64,000 bases of DNA from Lachnospiraceae bacterium. GTDB lineage: Bacteria; Bacillota; Clostridia; Lachnospirales; Lachnospiraceae. Numbering within the stretch: position 1 is the stretch's first letter; every line of letters begins with the position of its first letter. This document shows positions 15,688 to 23,312 of this stretch, piece by piece. The translations under genes and the position numbers were made by a program. The stretch lies in NCBI GenBank assembly GCA_015057165.1, contig SVEY01000002.1, positions 1-64,000 of the forward strand, read 5' to 3'. The notes under the pieces were generated by a model, which searched no databases, was not told where the DNA came from, and saw nothing but the letters and a program-made list of their open reading frames with translations.

Positions 15688-16126
15688 ATGAATACTAAGT
15701 TAATGTTTTCAAGTAATAGTGACGAATACGCAACACCTCAAGAACTTTTTGATGAATTAAATAGTGAATTCAAATTTGATTTAGATCCTTGTGCAACAGA
15801 TGAAAATCATAAATGTAATAAGTATTATACTATGCATCAAGATGGTCTTACACAAAAATGGGGGGGGGTGTAGAGTATTTTGCAATCCGCCTTACAGCCA
15901 AATTGGTAAATGGGTGGAAAAAGCTTTTTACTCGACAAAAGAAGAAAATACTTTAGTAGTAATGCTAATTCCAAGCAGAACGGATACAAGATATTTTCAT
16001 GATTTTATTTATCAGCGAGCAGAAATTAGGTTTGTAAAGGGAAGAATAAAATTTGGAGAGTCAAAAAATGCAGCTCCTTTTCCAAGCATGATTGTAATAT
16101 TTAGGGGTGCTAAATGCAACAATTAA
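15688..16126 (+). pseudogene. dam: Phage-type adenine methylase (Dam) split at a G9 run
   Basis: The first frame (15688-15873, ATG after AGGAG) encodes a typical opening of phage DNA N-6-adenine methyltransferases, SSNSDEYATPQELFDELN then FDLDPCATDENHKC, and stops at WGGV just after nine G residues (15860-15868). The next frame continues CRVFCNPPYSQIGKWVEKA, containing the NPPY catalytic motif, to 16126. Removing one G joins them into a full-length protein of about 145 residues. It is therefore either a frameshifted gene, a phase-variable gene switched off, or a sequencing error in a homopolymer. Confidence 0.85.
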
Positions 16127-16254
16127 AAGGCTTATTATAGTTTTACGATTGTAAATATGAGTGCAGGATTAAGGGTTATACATAGATGAGACACAAGTAA
16201 TTAAAGTAGACACAAGTTAGTATGGAAATGAATACACATTAGAAAGGAATTAAT

Positions 16255-16299
16255 ATGAATATAGATTCTAGCGATGGTGAAGGAGATGATGTTATATGA
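16255..16299 (+). other. 14-codon leader-like ORF
   Basis: MNIDSSDGEGDDVI follows GAAAGGAA and overlaps the next start codon by ATGA. It may couple translation of the following 52-residue gene. The 128 bp before it (16127-16254) hold no supported gene. Confidence 0.3.
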
Positions 16300-16454
16300 A
16301 GAAGCATAAAAAGAAAATAAAAGCTTGTACTTATTGTCCGCCGAGTAATAAGCCCTTACGAAAAAAAGAAGAGGCAAAAATATTGAATCAAATAAGAAGA
16401 ATGCAAGCTAACGAAGCATATTATAGAAGAATGTATGATATTTTTGGATTTTGA
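16296..16454 (+). CDS. Small basic protein (52 residues)
   Basis: The ATG at 16296 (AAGGAG nearby) opens a very basic peptide starting MKKHKKKIKACTYCPPSNK, with one CxxC pair and a helical tail. It is probably nucleic-acid binding, but no family was recognised. Confidence 0.45.
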   Translation: MKKHKKKIKACTYCPPSNKPLRKKEEAKILNQIRRMQANEAYYRRMYDIFGF

Positions 16455-16501
16455 TCTATAAAAATTTGTTAACTACATGGAAGACCTTAAAGGAGCTAAT
16501 T

Positions 16502-16738
16502 ATGAATGGAATGAATGATAAACACCTGGACGTAATGGAAACTGTCTATGAAAAAAATAACGCATCTTTTGTCGATGCACTAGTCTATTGTTTTCAAAAC
16601 GGCAAAAAAAAGACATTACCACCGCAGACACTAGATCAGGAGAAGGAATTAGTAAAGAAATATGGCACTATTTTGAGTATTTTGCCAATTCAATTAACAG
16701 ATTTGGAGAAGAAGAACTTAGATAAACGGAGTATTTAG
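16502..16738 (+). CDS. Unknown small protein (78 residues)
   Basis: The start is ATG 16502 with AAAGGAG upstream rather than the ATG at 16451. The product is helical with no recognised domain. It is the last gene before the replication initiator. Confidence 0.5.
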   Translation: MNGMNDKHLDVMETVYEKNNASFVDALVYCFQNGKKKTLPPQTLDQEKELVKKYGTILSILPIQLTDLEKKNLDKRSI

Positions 16739-16788
16739 GTTTATGATTTTATTATTCATAAAACCATATAATTAGGAGAGGTACATAT

Positions 16789-17853
16789 ATGAATAAAAAC
16801 GATATAATTAGAGATACTATTGAAATAGATAAAACTAGAAAGAATTTCTTTTATTCTTATGACATGATATTTGATTTGGATATTAGTTGTCATGCTAAAT
16901 GTCTATATATGTATTTATGCCGATGTGCTGATTCTGATAATATTTGTTTTCCATCTTATAAAAAAATCGCAGAAAAATGCGGAATCTCGTCAGCAACTGT
17001 TAAAAGAGCAATCAAAGAGTTAATGATTGCCGGTCTGATCCTTAAATATTCTAGTTTAGAGGGAAAGGGTAGTAATAGGTATGTTATCTATTCTGAACCT
17101 AATGACAGTATTATGATAAAAAATGTTGAGTTAGGTAATATTAAAGATACAGATCTTCCAAAAGACACTCCTGAGTCTCTTGAAATTGAGAAAAACGATA
17201 ATGATGATATTGCTCAAAAAAATGAACAAACCACAACATCTAGTGTAGTCACACAGACCACCCAAAATATAGGGGGTGGTCACACAGAGCACCCCTCTAC
17301 AGATAAAAACACACAAACCACAACATCTAGTGTAGTCACACAGACCACCCAAGATATAGGGGTGGTCACACAGACCCGGGTTCACACAGACCCCCCTGGG
17401 GTGGTCACACAGACCCCCGAAGGAATATTAAATATTAAGGAATATATATTTAATTATTATAAAAATAATAGGGAAGAACCCGATGAAGATTTTTTTGAAT
17501 TAATTGAAAATGTTTTTAAAGTGTTCCAGGAGCTTTTGGATATATCAGAACTTATGTCGTACAAAGAAATCTATAGAATTAACCAAAATATTTATTCTAA
17601 GGATACTGTTATGAATTTGTTAGCATCATTGGATAAATCAAATTTTATTCAGGTAATAGATTATTTATCCAATTGTGAAGTTGTTTCTGATAATCTTATA
17701 AAGATAGCATTGTTAAATTCGCATAAGTATATCAATAAAAAAACAATAACAAATAAAACAAAAAATAGTAATTCTAATTCTTTTAAAAATTTTGAAGAAA
17801 GACACTATTCTAATGATTTTTTTAAAATTTTTGAAACTATAAACACATCGTAG
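16789..17853 (+). CDS. HTH replication initiator with internal iterons
   Basis: This 354-residue protein has an N-terminal winged helix of the HTH_36 type (about 20-100, with the core SYKKIAEKCGISSATVKRAIKELM-AGLI). A Thr/Gln/His-rich low-complexity middle (about 145-215) contains VVTQTTQ repeats, and the C-terminal helical domain covers about 225-354. The middle is encoded by iteron-like direct repeats (17227-17415). Initiators whose origin lies inside their own gene are known in lambda O and RepA_N plasmids. With the toprim gene next to it, this looks like the element's replication module. AGGAGAGG precedes the start. Confidence 0.8.
   Translation: MNKNDIIRDTIEIDKTRKNFFYSYDMIFDLDISCHAKCLYMYLCRCADSDNICFPSYKKIAEKCGISSATVKRAIKELMIAGLILKYSSLEGKGSNRYVIYSEPNDSIMIKNVELGNIKDTDLPKDTPESLEIEKNDNDDIAQKNEQTTTSSVVTQTTQNIGGGHTEHPSTDKNTQTTTSSVVTQTTQDIGVVTQTRVHTDPPGVVTQTPEGILNIKEYIFNYYKNNREEPDEDFFELIENVFKVFQELLDISELMSYKEIYRINQNIYSKDTVMNLLASLDKSNFIQVIDYLSNCEVVSDNLIKIALLNSHKYINKKTITNKTKNSNSNSFKNFEERHYSNDFFKIFETINTS
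17227..17415. repeat. Iteron array, candidate replication origin
   Basis: Six copies of TCACACAGA(C/G)C begin at 17249, 17280, 17336, 17366, 17382 and 17405. Most are preceded by GTGG or GTAG and followed by a C-rich stretch, so each is also a partial inverted repeat (GGTCACACAGACC). A longer block (17227-17279) is repeated 87 bp on (17314-17365). The array is GC-rich against a very AT-rich gene and is followed by an A/T-only stretch (from 17426), as in an origin with a melting region. Confidence 0.72.
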
Positions 17854-17900
17854 AATACATAAAGGTTGTATATATAAATTTAGAAATTAAGGAGTATCAC

Positions 17901-18944
17901 ATGAATAGATATACACAATATGACAGAAAAAGGGCGTTAGATGTGTCATTTATTGATATTTGTCAATATTTTGGATTTAGAGTAACTCGTATAGGTCATT
18001 ATTATTCTTTGAAAGAAATGGATTCTATAAGAATTTATAATGATAAAACCTTTTATAGATTCTCCGGAAAGAGCAATAAAGGAGCTACTGGTGGAACTGT
18101 TATAGATTTTATGCTTGAGTATTGCGGATATGATGATGTTCCGTCCTGCATAGAATTTCTTTTAGAATTTCAGAATCTTTATTTTGAGAGAAAAGAAATT
18201 CAAACTATAAATACAACTAATAAAACTTCGGACACCGTGTCCGAAGTTAGTGGTATTGAGCTTCCAGAAAAAAACAATGACTATAAAAGAGCCTTTGCTT
18301 ATTTGATAAAGACGAGAGGTATATCACAGGATGTTGTTCAATATTTTGTTGATAACAAACTTTTGTATGAAGACATAGAGCATCATAATCTTGTATTTTT
18401 AGGATATGATAAAGATAAAAAACTAAAATATGCTACAAAGCATGGAACTAATTCTTATCATGATAAAGCATATAGAGGTGATGTTGAAGGCTCTGATAAA
18501 GATCACTATGGTGTAAGTCTTCATAATTCAGAAAATGGAGTAGTCCATATATTTGAATCTGTTATTGATATGATGAGTTATATAACTATGTGGAATGAAA
18601 TTCTAGACTATGATTATATAAAAGATTTTAATGGTCTTGCTATGGGCGGAACAAATTGTTATGGTGCGATAGATACTTATATAAATGAATATAACATTTC
18701 TACTTTATATTTACATCTAGATATGGATGATGCAGGTCTAAAAGCATCAGACGATATTTATAATAGATATAAGAATAATTGTTATAGAATGCATATTGAT
18801 AACGTATTGGAACCTCTAACAAAGGAGGTTAAAGATTATAACGATCTTCTGTTAAAATTAAGGGAAGATAATTCCCTGGATTATTTTGATTGTTTTATTT
18901 ATTCAAATGACATCAAACAAGTATATTCTGAAGAGCAAGTATAG
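17901..18944 (+). CDS. DUF3991/toprim primase-like protein
   Basis: This 347-residue protein has an N-terminal CHC2-like/DUF3991 region (about 1-100, with the pattern FYRFSGKSNKGATGGTVIDF) and a C-terminal toprim-like domain (about 205-300). The latter shows the acidic residues HIFESVIDMMSY and LYLHLDMDDAGLKA expected to bind metal. Such proteins accompany initiators on Firmicute ICEs and plasmids and are presumed primases. The linker near residues 108-116 (TSDTVSEVS) is encoded by a complete copy of the 25-bp palindrome (18224-18248), inserted without breaking the frame. Confidence 0.88.
   Translation: MNRYTQYDRKRALDVSFIDICQYFGFRVTRIGHYYSLKEMDSIRIYNDKTFYRFSGKSNKGATGGTVIDFMLEYCGYDDVPSCIEFLLEFQNLYFERKEIQTINTTNKTSDTVSEVSGIELPEKNNDYKRAFAYLIKTRGISQDVVQYFVDNKLLYEDIEHHNLVFLGYDKDKKLKYATKHGTNSYHDKAYRGDVEGSDKDHYGVSLHNSENGVVHIFESVIDMMSYITMWNEILDYDYIKDFNGLAMGGTNCYGAIDTYINEYNISTLYLHLDMDDAGLKASDDIYNRYKNNCYRMHIDNVLEPLTKEVKDYNDLLLKLREDNSLDYFDCFIYSNDIKQVYSEEQV
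18224..18248. repeat. Palindrome copy 1 (inside toprim CDS)
   Basis: Arms AACTTCGG and CCGAAGTT flank the centre ACACCGTGT. This is the only copy within a coding region, in the interdomain linker of the toprim protein. Confidence 0.93.
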
Positions 18945-18981
18945 AGTAATAAAGCAAGATAGTCGTTTTTCTTTTTTTATA

Positions 18982-18990
18982 TGGTATAAT
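18982..18990 (+). promoter_or_regulatory. Extended -10 promoter before first HipA-like gene
   Basis: TGGTATAAT (TATAAT at 18985-18990) is an extended -10 about 95 bp upstream of the kinase start, with no clear -35. A palindrome (19036-19060) would lie in the 5' UTR. Confidence 0.55.
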
Positions 18991-19035
18991 AATTATTAAA
19001 AATAGAGCTGTTAATTATGAATAATATGGTTTTAT

Positions 19036-19060
19036 AACTTCGGACACGGTGTCCGAAGTT
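19036..19060. repeat. Palindrome copy 2
   Basis: Arms AACTTCGG/CCGAAGTT flank the centre ACACGGTGT. It ends 25 bp before the ATG of the first HipA-like gene. Confidence 0.93.
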
Positions 19061-19085
19061 ATAATTTAATAAAAAGGAGGTTTAT

Positions 19086-20201
19086 ATGGTTAAAGGTAAA
19101 ACATACGAAATATATTATAAAAACAATTTAGCGTTTTCAATAAATAGTGGTGGAAAAGTAGTTATAAATAATAATAATATCTTACCAATGGATATTTACG
19201 TGGAAGAGAGCGATGATATTGATGATAGAGCAAACAATATTGTTAATTTCAACTGTTGGTGCAGTGAGAGAATAATACCTTTAGATCGTAAATATGCGAA
19301 AGAAATCTTGGCATTTTATGAATATGATAATACTCCGGCACTAAGCGAAAGAGCTAATATTGGCTTAACAACACGTTGTGTATCCCTTAATGATTGTTTT
19401 TGGGTCAAGGATAAAGATGAAACATTGAAATGGGAAGATGTAAATTTGTTTACTAATAGCCTTGATAATGCTGTATTTGAGTTACCACTTACAGGAAAAG
19501 GGTTAACAATTAACAGAGAAAGTATTTCTCCGGACATTAATACAGATGGCAAGGCAGCTAAAGCATGGAAGAGACAGGGTAATGATTTTTACTTATTAAA
19601 GGCTGATGGTGGTAATGATGGTGTCACCAAAGAAACAGAAGCTTCAGATATTTTACATAAAATATTCGGAGATTATGTTGTTAAATATGAAAAAGATGTA
19701 TTTAATGATACAGAGGTTTCTGTATGTAAATGTTTTACAAATGAAACCTTTAATATGGTAAAAGCTGACTATTATTCTATTTATTTAATGAATAAAGATG
19801 ATTCATTCTCTTATTATTTAGATCTGTTATATCGAGAAAGTCTGGAGTGCATGGTTGTTGGTGATTATCTTGTTGGTAACATTGATAGACACCCAAGGAA
19901 TTGGGGTGTAATATATAACTATAATGGTGTTGATTTAGGAGCGTTGAAGTTATCTCCGATATATGATTTTGATCATGCTTTCGAAGGAACAGGTAATGAG
20001 ATATGTCAACCTTATCATTATTTGGGTAGACATATTTCTTCAGAGAAAGCTTGTTTGGAAGTATTGGAAAAAGATCAGTATTTATTGGATAGGATAGTAG
20101 AGCTTGATTTATCTGCTTATAACTATGGAGAATACGTTAATAATAGAATTGAAAGAATTAAAGATTTAATTGAACCTATATATTATTCTCCTAAAATATA
20201 A
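19086..20201 (+). CDS. HipA-like kinase 1
   Basis: This 371-residue protein has the HipA-type kinase C-lobe: the catalytic loop GNIDRHPRNWG (Asp267, His269, Asn272) and the metal-binding segment LSPIYDFDHAFE (about 290-300). A probable ATP-contacting Lys lies in FYLLKADGG (about 172). HipA kinases phosphorylate translation-linked targets such as aminoacyl-tRNA synthetases; the target here is unknown. There is no adjacent HipB-type HTH antitoxin. It is homologous to the next gene over its whole length (for example LNDCFWVKDKDETLKW against INDCLWTKSVDSELSW). AAAAGGAGG precedes the start. A fragment of a third homologue lies near attR (61964-62059). Confidence 0.85.
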   Translation: MVKGKTYEIYYKNNLAFSINSGGKVVINNNNILPMDIYVEESDDIDDRANNIVNFNCWCSERIIPLDRKYAKEILAFYEYDNTPALSERANIGLTTRCVSLNDCFWVKDKDETLKWEDVNLFTNSLDNAVFELPLTGKGLTINRESISPDINTDGKAAKAWKRQGNDFYLLKADGGNDGVTKETEASDILHKIFGDYVVKYEKDVFNDTEVSVCKCFTNETFNMVKADYYSIYLMNKDDSFSYYLDLLYRESLECMVVGDYLVGNIDRHPRNWGVIYNYNGVDLGALKLSPIYDFDHAFEGTGNEICQPYHYLGRHISSEKACLEVLEKDQYLLDRIVELDLSAYNYGEYVNNRIERIKDLIEPIYYSPKI

Positions 20202-20230
20202 TTATAGTATTTGTGTAGAACCAGCATTAT

Positions 20231-20255
20231 AACTTCGGACACGGTGTCCGAAGTT
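20231..20255. repeat. Palindrome copy 3
   Basis: Arms AACTTCGG/CCGAAGTT flank the centre ACACGGTGT, 26 bp before the ATG of the second HipA-like gene. Confidence 0.93.
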
Positions 20256-20281
20256 AAACATATTTATTATGAGGTAGTAAT

Positions 20282-21529
20282 ATGTCAAATTATTTTTTAA
20301 TGAATAAAGACAATATAATATTAGAATTTTCGATTGAGGATTCTACATATGGTGAAAATATTAAAGAAGTTAATAGTTTTTCCAATCTAAGACCTATTGG
20401 TTTCACCAATATTAATAATTGGATACTTGATCGAAACTATGCAAAGCATAAAAAACATTTCAAAAAATGGTTAAAAGAATGGGGTATAGATACATCTAAA
20501 GGGTTTGTTGAAATAACTCATTGTCTTGGAATAAATGATTGTTTATGGACTAAGAGTGTCGATTCTGAATTGTCTTGGAATAGTGTAAATATGTATAAAA
20601 ACCAATTTACTGATGTTGCTCAAAAGACTGCATTTGAAACAGGCTTACATGGGCTTAAATTATCGTCCACATATTTTTCAAGTCCTGAGTTTACAGCAGA
20701 GGGTTCTGTTCCTAAATTTTGGAAGAAAGAAGATGATGAAATATTCTTGTATAAATCTCAATTATCTGGAGCTGCTAATTATGGTTTGGAAGCGAATTCA
20801 GAATTTATTTCTTCTTTTATTTTACAACAGATATTTGAATCACAATCAGTTTTTTATGATATTACAAAAGTAAAAAATAGATTGTGTTCAAAATGTAAGC
20901 TATTTACAGATGAACAATTTGGTTATATTCCTTTTTATAAATGCTTTGATTATTTCGATATTGATAATGATTTCTATGATAATCATTTTAATACGAAAGA
21001 CATTATTGATATATCAAAAGATATTGGATATGAAGATGACATAAGAAAAATGTTCTTTATGGATTCTTTGATTTTTAACCAGGATAGACATTTGGGTAAT
21101 TTTGGCTTTTTGTTTAATAATGATACCTTTGAAATTATAGATTTTGCACCATCTTTTGATTATAATATATCAATGCTTTGTAATGCTCTTGACTCGGATA
21201 TATGTACATACAGTTCTTTTAAAGAATATGAATATGAATATATGTTAGGTCATAAGCTTGGTGGAACTTTCTCAAATATTGGGAAAGAAGTTATTACTAA
21301 TACATTAAATCTAATGATTCCAGATGTATTATACATTCCTAAATCTAATGTGGATTCTTTTAATCTTTCTGAAAAAAGAATAGGATATATAATTAGTATT
21401 TTAGAAAATAATATAAAAGTAATCACCGGAAGAGATATAAAATTTAAATATGATTATGCTGATTATCTTAATATTAATTTAGATACTGTAAATTATAATT
21501 CAGTGAAAAAATCTAATAATAAATATTAG
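20282..21529 (+). CDS. HipA-like kinase 2
   Basis: This 415-residue paralogue of the preceding kinase has the catalytic loop FNQDRHLGNFGFL and the metal-binding segment IIDFAPSFDYN, both intact. The N-terminal half carries the same INDCLWTK/SWNSVNMY block as kinase 1, and the putative ATP lysine lies in EIFLYKSQLSG. Two kinases, each behind a palindrome and followed by a Fic gene, suggest a post-translational-modification cassette acting on host or recipient proteins. A stabilisation or defence role is inference. The ribosome site is weak (GAGG). Confidence 0.83.
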   Translation: MSNYFLMNKDNIILEFSIEDSTYGENIKEVNSFSNLRPIGFTNINNWILDRNYAKHKKHFKKWLKEWGIDTSKGFVEITHCLGINDCLWTKSVDSELSWNSVNMYKNQFTDVAQKTAFETGLHGLKLSSTYFSSPEFTAEGSVPKFWKKEDDEIFLYKSQLSGAANYGLEANSEFISSFILQQIFESQSVFYDITKVKNRLCSKCKLFTDEQFGYIPFYKCFDYFDIDNDFYDNHFNTKDIIDISKDIGYEDDIRKMFFMDSLIFNQDRHLGNFGFLFNNDTFEIIDFAPSFDYNISMLCNALDSDICTYSSFKEYEYEYMLGHKLGGTFSNIGKEVITNTLNLMIPDVLYIPKSNVDSFNLSEKRIGYIISILENNIKVITGRDIKFKYDYADYLNINLDTVNYNSVKKSNNKY

Positions 21530-21571
21530 TCTATAAAATAGGTTTTTGAAAATTTATTAATTGTTATTTAT

Positions 21572-21596
21572 AACTTCGGACACGGTGTCCGAAGTT
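21572..21596. repeat. Palindrome copy 4
   Basis: Arms AACTTCGG/CCGAAGTT flank the centre ACACGGTGT, 43 bp before the Fic start codon. Confidence 0.93.
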
Positions 21597-21639
21597 AGAT
21601 AAAGCAGCTAAAAACTTAAATTAAAGACGAGGAATAAAT

Positions 21640-22380
21640 ATGTATGATATTTTGTTAGATAAGGAAAAATATATAAATGCTATATATAATAATAAAGACT
21701 ATTTTGAAAGCTATGTCACACGAAGTATATACAATTCTAATGCAATTGAGGGTAGTACATTGTCGTATTATGACACATATCAAATAGTTTTTGATACTTC
21801 GTCGAATGTTCCGCTTAAAAATATTAAGCCAAGAGAATTATATGAAGCCATTAATCTTAAATATGCAATAAACTATATGTTTGTAAACATAGAAAAGGAT
21901 GTAGATTCGTCTTATATTTGTGATCTTGGAATATTGGTAAACAAAAATATTAATGAAGCATCTGGATATAGAACATCTCAAGTCTTTATAAAAGGAGCAG
22001 AACATATTCCACCAAACGCTTCTGATGTTCCAAGATTAATAAATGAATTATTATATACTTCATTTAAGGGTAATGATTTTTTCACTAATCTTGCTGAGTT
22101 TCATATTAGATATGAAAGAATACATCCATTTGTGGATGGAAATGGAAGAACAGGTCGGATTTTGTTAAATAAATTTGCTTTAGATAATAATTTTCCAATG
22201 TTTGTTATTCCATTAGAAGATCGAGCTGAATATATGAATTATTTGGCTGATTATAATATTGAGGGTTTGGCATCTTTATTTGATAAATTAATCGGTATTG
22301 AGCTTAATAAGATGGAAGAATATAATATAAAAATTGATAATATATTGTTTGATTCTAATAATAAAAATAAATCTATATAA
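21640..22380 (+). CDS. Fic-domain protein (putative AMP-transferase)
   Basis: This 246-residue Fic protein carries the complete active-site motif HPFVDGNGRTGR (about residues 162-173), so transfer of AMP (or another nucleotide) to target hydroxyls is likely. An N-terminal SNAIEG segment (about residues 32-37) fits the (S/T)xxxE(G/N) inhibitory motif, which would place it in the class with an intramolecular autoinhibitory helix. The position after two HipA-like kinases and before oriT is conserved in spacing with palindromes on both sides. Substrates are unknown. Confidence 0.9.
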   Translation: MYDILLDKEKYINAIYNNKDYFESYVTRSIYNSNAIEGSTLSYYDTYQIVFDTSSNVPLKNIKPRELYEAINLKYAINYMFVNIEKDVDSSYICDLGILVNKNINEASGYRTSQVFIKGAEHIPPNASDVPRLINELLYTSFKGNDFFTNLAEFHIRYERIHPFVDGNGRTGRILLNKFALDNNFPMFVIPLEDRAEYMNYLADYNIEGLASLFDKLIGIELNKMEEYNIKIDNILFDSNNKNKSI

Positions 22381-22405
22381 ATAATAGTATAAGCATATAT
22401 ATTGT

Positions 22406-22430
22406 GACTTCGGACTAATTGTCCGAAGTT
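22406..22430. repeat. Palindrome copy 5 (terminator-like)
   Basis: A variant with arms ACTTCGGAC and GTCCGAAGT around TAATT, followed directly by a run of T (22429-22435). Unlike the other copies it could act as the terminator of the Fic gene. Confidence 0.85.
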
Positions 22431-22444
22431 TTTTTATGCGTTTT

Positions 22445-22469
22445 AACTTCGGACACCGTGACCGAAGTT
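22445..22469. repeat. Palindrome copy 6
   Basis: Arms AACTTCGG/CCGAAGTT flank the centre ACACCGTGA. It lies in the 540-bp gene-free region between the Fic and mobC genes. Confidence 0.92.
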
Positions 22470-22479
22470 AAATAGGTCT

Positions 22480-22504
22480 AACTTCGGCCATGCTGTCCGA
22501 AGTT
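22480..22504. repeat. Palindrome copy 7
   Basis: Arms AACTTCGG/CCGAAGTT flank the centre CCATGCTGT. It lies immediately left of the oriT candidate. Confidence 0.92.
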
Positions 22505-22535
22505 ATAGGGGTTTTAGGGGCTTCCCCTAACAAGT

Positions 22536-22590
22536 GCATTTTGTATATACAAAATGCGTATCTTGCCAATGTCAATTTATTGGCATTGGC
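22536..22590 (+). other. oriT: Origin of transfer (oriT) with predicted nic
   Basis: A 22-bp perfect inverted repeat from GCATTTTGTAT to ATACAAAATGC (22536-22557) is followed at once by GTATCTTGCC. TATCTTG-CC (22559-22567) matches the MOBP nic sequence of RP4 (TATCCTG-CC) at 8 of 9 bases, and RP4 also has its inverted repeat just 5' of nic. The predicted nick is between 22565 and 22566. A second stem GCCAATG/CATTGGC (22565-22571 and 22584-22590) lies on the other side. MobC and relaxase genes follow. The transferred strand would lead with mobC, relaxase and the secretion genes. Confidence 0.82.
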
Positions 22591-22610
22591 ATAACTGCCA
22601 ACCCCAAATT

Positions 22611-22635
22611 AACTTCGGTCACGGTGACCGAAGTT
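22611..22635. repeat. Palindrome copy 8
   Basis: Arms AACTTCGG/CCGAAGTT flank the centre TCACGGTGA, which keeps perfect symmetry by paired changes. It lies right of oriT. Confidence 0.93.
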
Positions 22636-22655
22636 AAAAAATCAGTAAAAATTTT

Positions 22656-22723
22656 TTATAATAGAAAAAATTAGATTATTTCATATTATAAATTGATTTT
22701 TTATAAACATAATTTGATATGCT
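22656..22723 (+). promoter_or_regulatory. TTATAA-box promoter of the mob operon
   Basis: TTATAA boxes at 22656-22661 and 22686-22691 (30 bp apart) are followed by TATGCT (22718-22723) starting 32 bp after the second box. There is no -35. This is one of seven promoters with the same geometry. The transcript would carry the 22807-22872 stem-loop before mobC. Confidence 0.65.
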
Positions 22724-22806
22724 TTAAATATCTTAAAGGTCTTATTTATATATCTTTTCTGATTTGTATTAGATAAGATTTTTAAGAACATTTTTTTCTT
22801 GCTTAA

Positions 22807-22872
22807 GTAAAATCGTTGTTTTAGAATTATTAGTTCTTATTACTTTCCCCTTATCTAAAGCAGCGATTTTAC
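22807..22872 (+). other. Large stem-loop in the mobC leader
   Basis: GTAAAATCGTTG (22807-22818) pairs with CAGCGATTTTAC (22861-22872), 12 bp with one G-T pair, enclosing 42 nt. It lies between the TTATAA-box promoter and mobC. It could be an attenuator, a small RNA or part of the relaxosome region; nothing decides among these. Confidence 0.45.
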
Positions 22873-22881
22873 ATTTTGTTT

Positions 22882-22906
22882 AACTTCGGCCACGGTGTCC
22901 GAAGTT
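22882..22906. repeat. Palindrome copy 9
   Basis: Arms AACTTCGG/CCGAAGTT flank the centre CCACGGTGT, only 14 bp before the mobC start codon and next to its ribosome binding site. Confidence 0.93.
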
Positions 22907-22920
22907 AAGAAAGGTATAAT

Positions 22921-23268
22921 ATGAAAGATGACATTATTATTTTAAGAATCGAAGAAACGAATAAAAAAGAAATAATGAGTTATTGTAAAAAACATGGGAT
23001 ATCTTTGTCGGAGCTTTTAAGAGAAGCTGCGTGTGAAAAAACAAATAAACTAACAAAAGAACAATATTCATTAGATAAGCAGCTTAAGGGAGAAATAAAT
23101 AGGATTGGAAATAATATTAACCAGATTGCAAAAAATTATAATAGTAATAGATATTTACTTGATAGTGAAAAAGAAAGATTGTTTCAGTATTTAGATAAGC
23201 TTGAAGCATTAATTAATGAACATAATGAATTTGATAGAAAGAAGTTTTATGAAATGCTCAATAAATAA
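22921..23268 (+). CDS. mobC: MobC-family relaxosome protein
   Basis: This 115-residue protein has an N-terminal ribbon-helix-helix-like segment (IILRIEETNKKEIMSYCKKHGISLSELLREA) and the MobC signature region GEINRIGNNINQIAKNYN (about 58-76). It would bind oriT and help the relaxase open the nick site. It lies between two palindromes and directly upstream of the relaxase gene, the usual order. AAAGG precedes the start. Confidence 0.88.
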   Translation: MKDDIIILRIEETNKKEIMSYCKKHGISLSELLREAACEKTNKLTKEQYSLDKQLKGEINRIGNNINQIAKNYNSNRYLLDSEKERLFQYLDKLEALINEHNEFDRKKFYEMLNK

Positions 23269-23277
23269 TATACAATC

Positions 23278-23302
23278 AACTTCGGACATGATGTCCGAAG
23301 TT
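23278..23302. repeat. Palindrome copy 10
   Basis: Arms AACTTCGG/CCGAAGTT flank the centre ACATGATGT, in the 86-bp gap between mobC and the relaxase. Confidence 0.92.
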
Positions 23303-23312
23303 AAACAACGCT

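Noticed and set aside
17131-17385. Minus-strand ORF over the iterons
   Set aside because: Its repeat-like sequence arises from the iteron DNA; there is no start signal.
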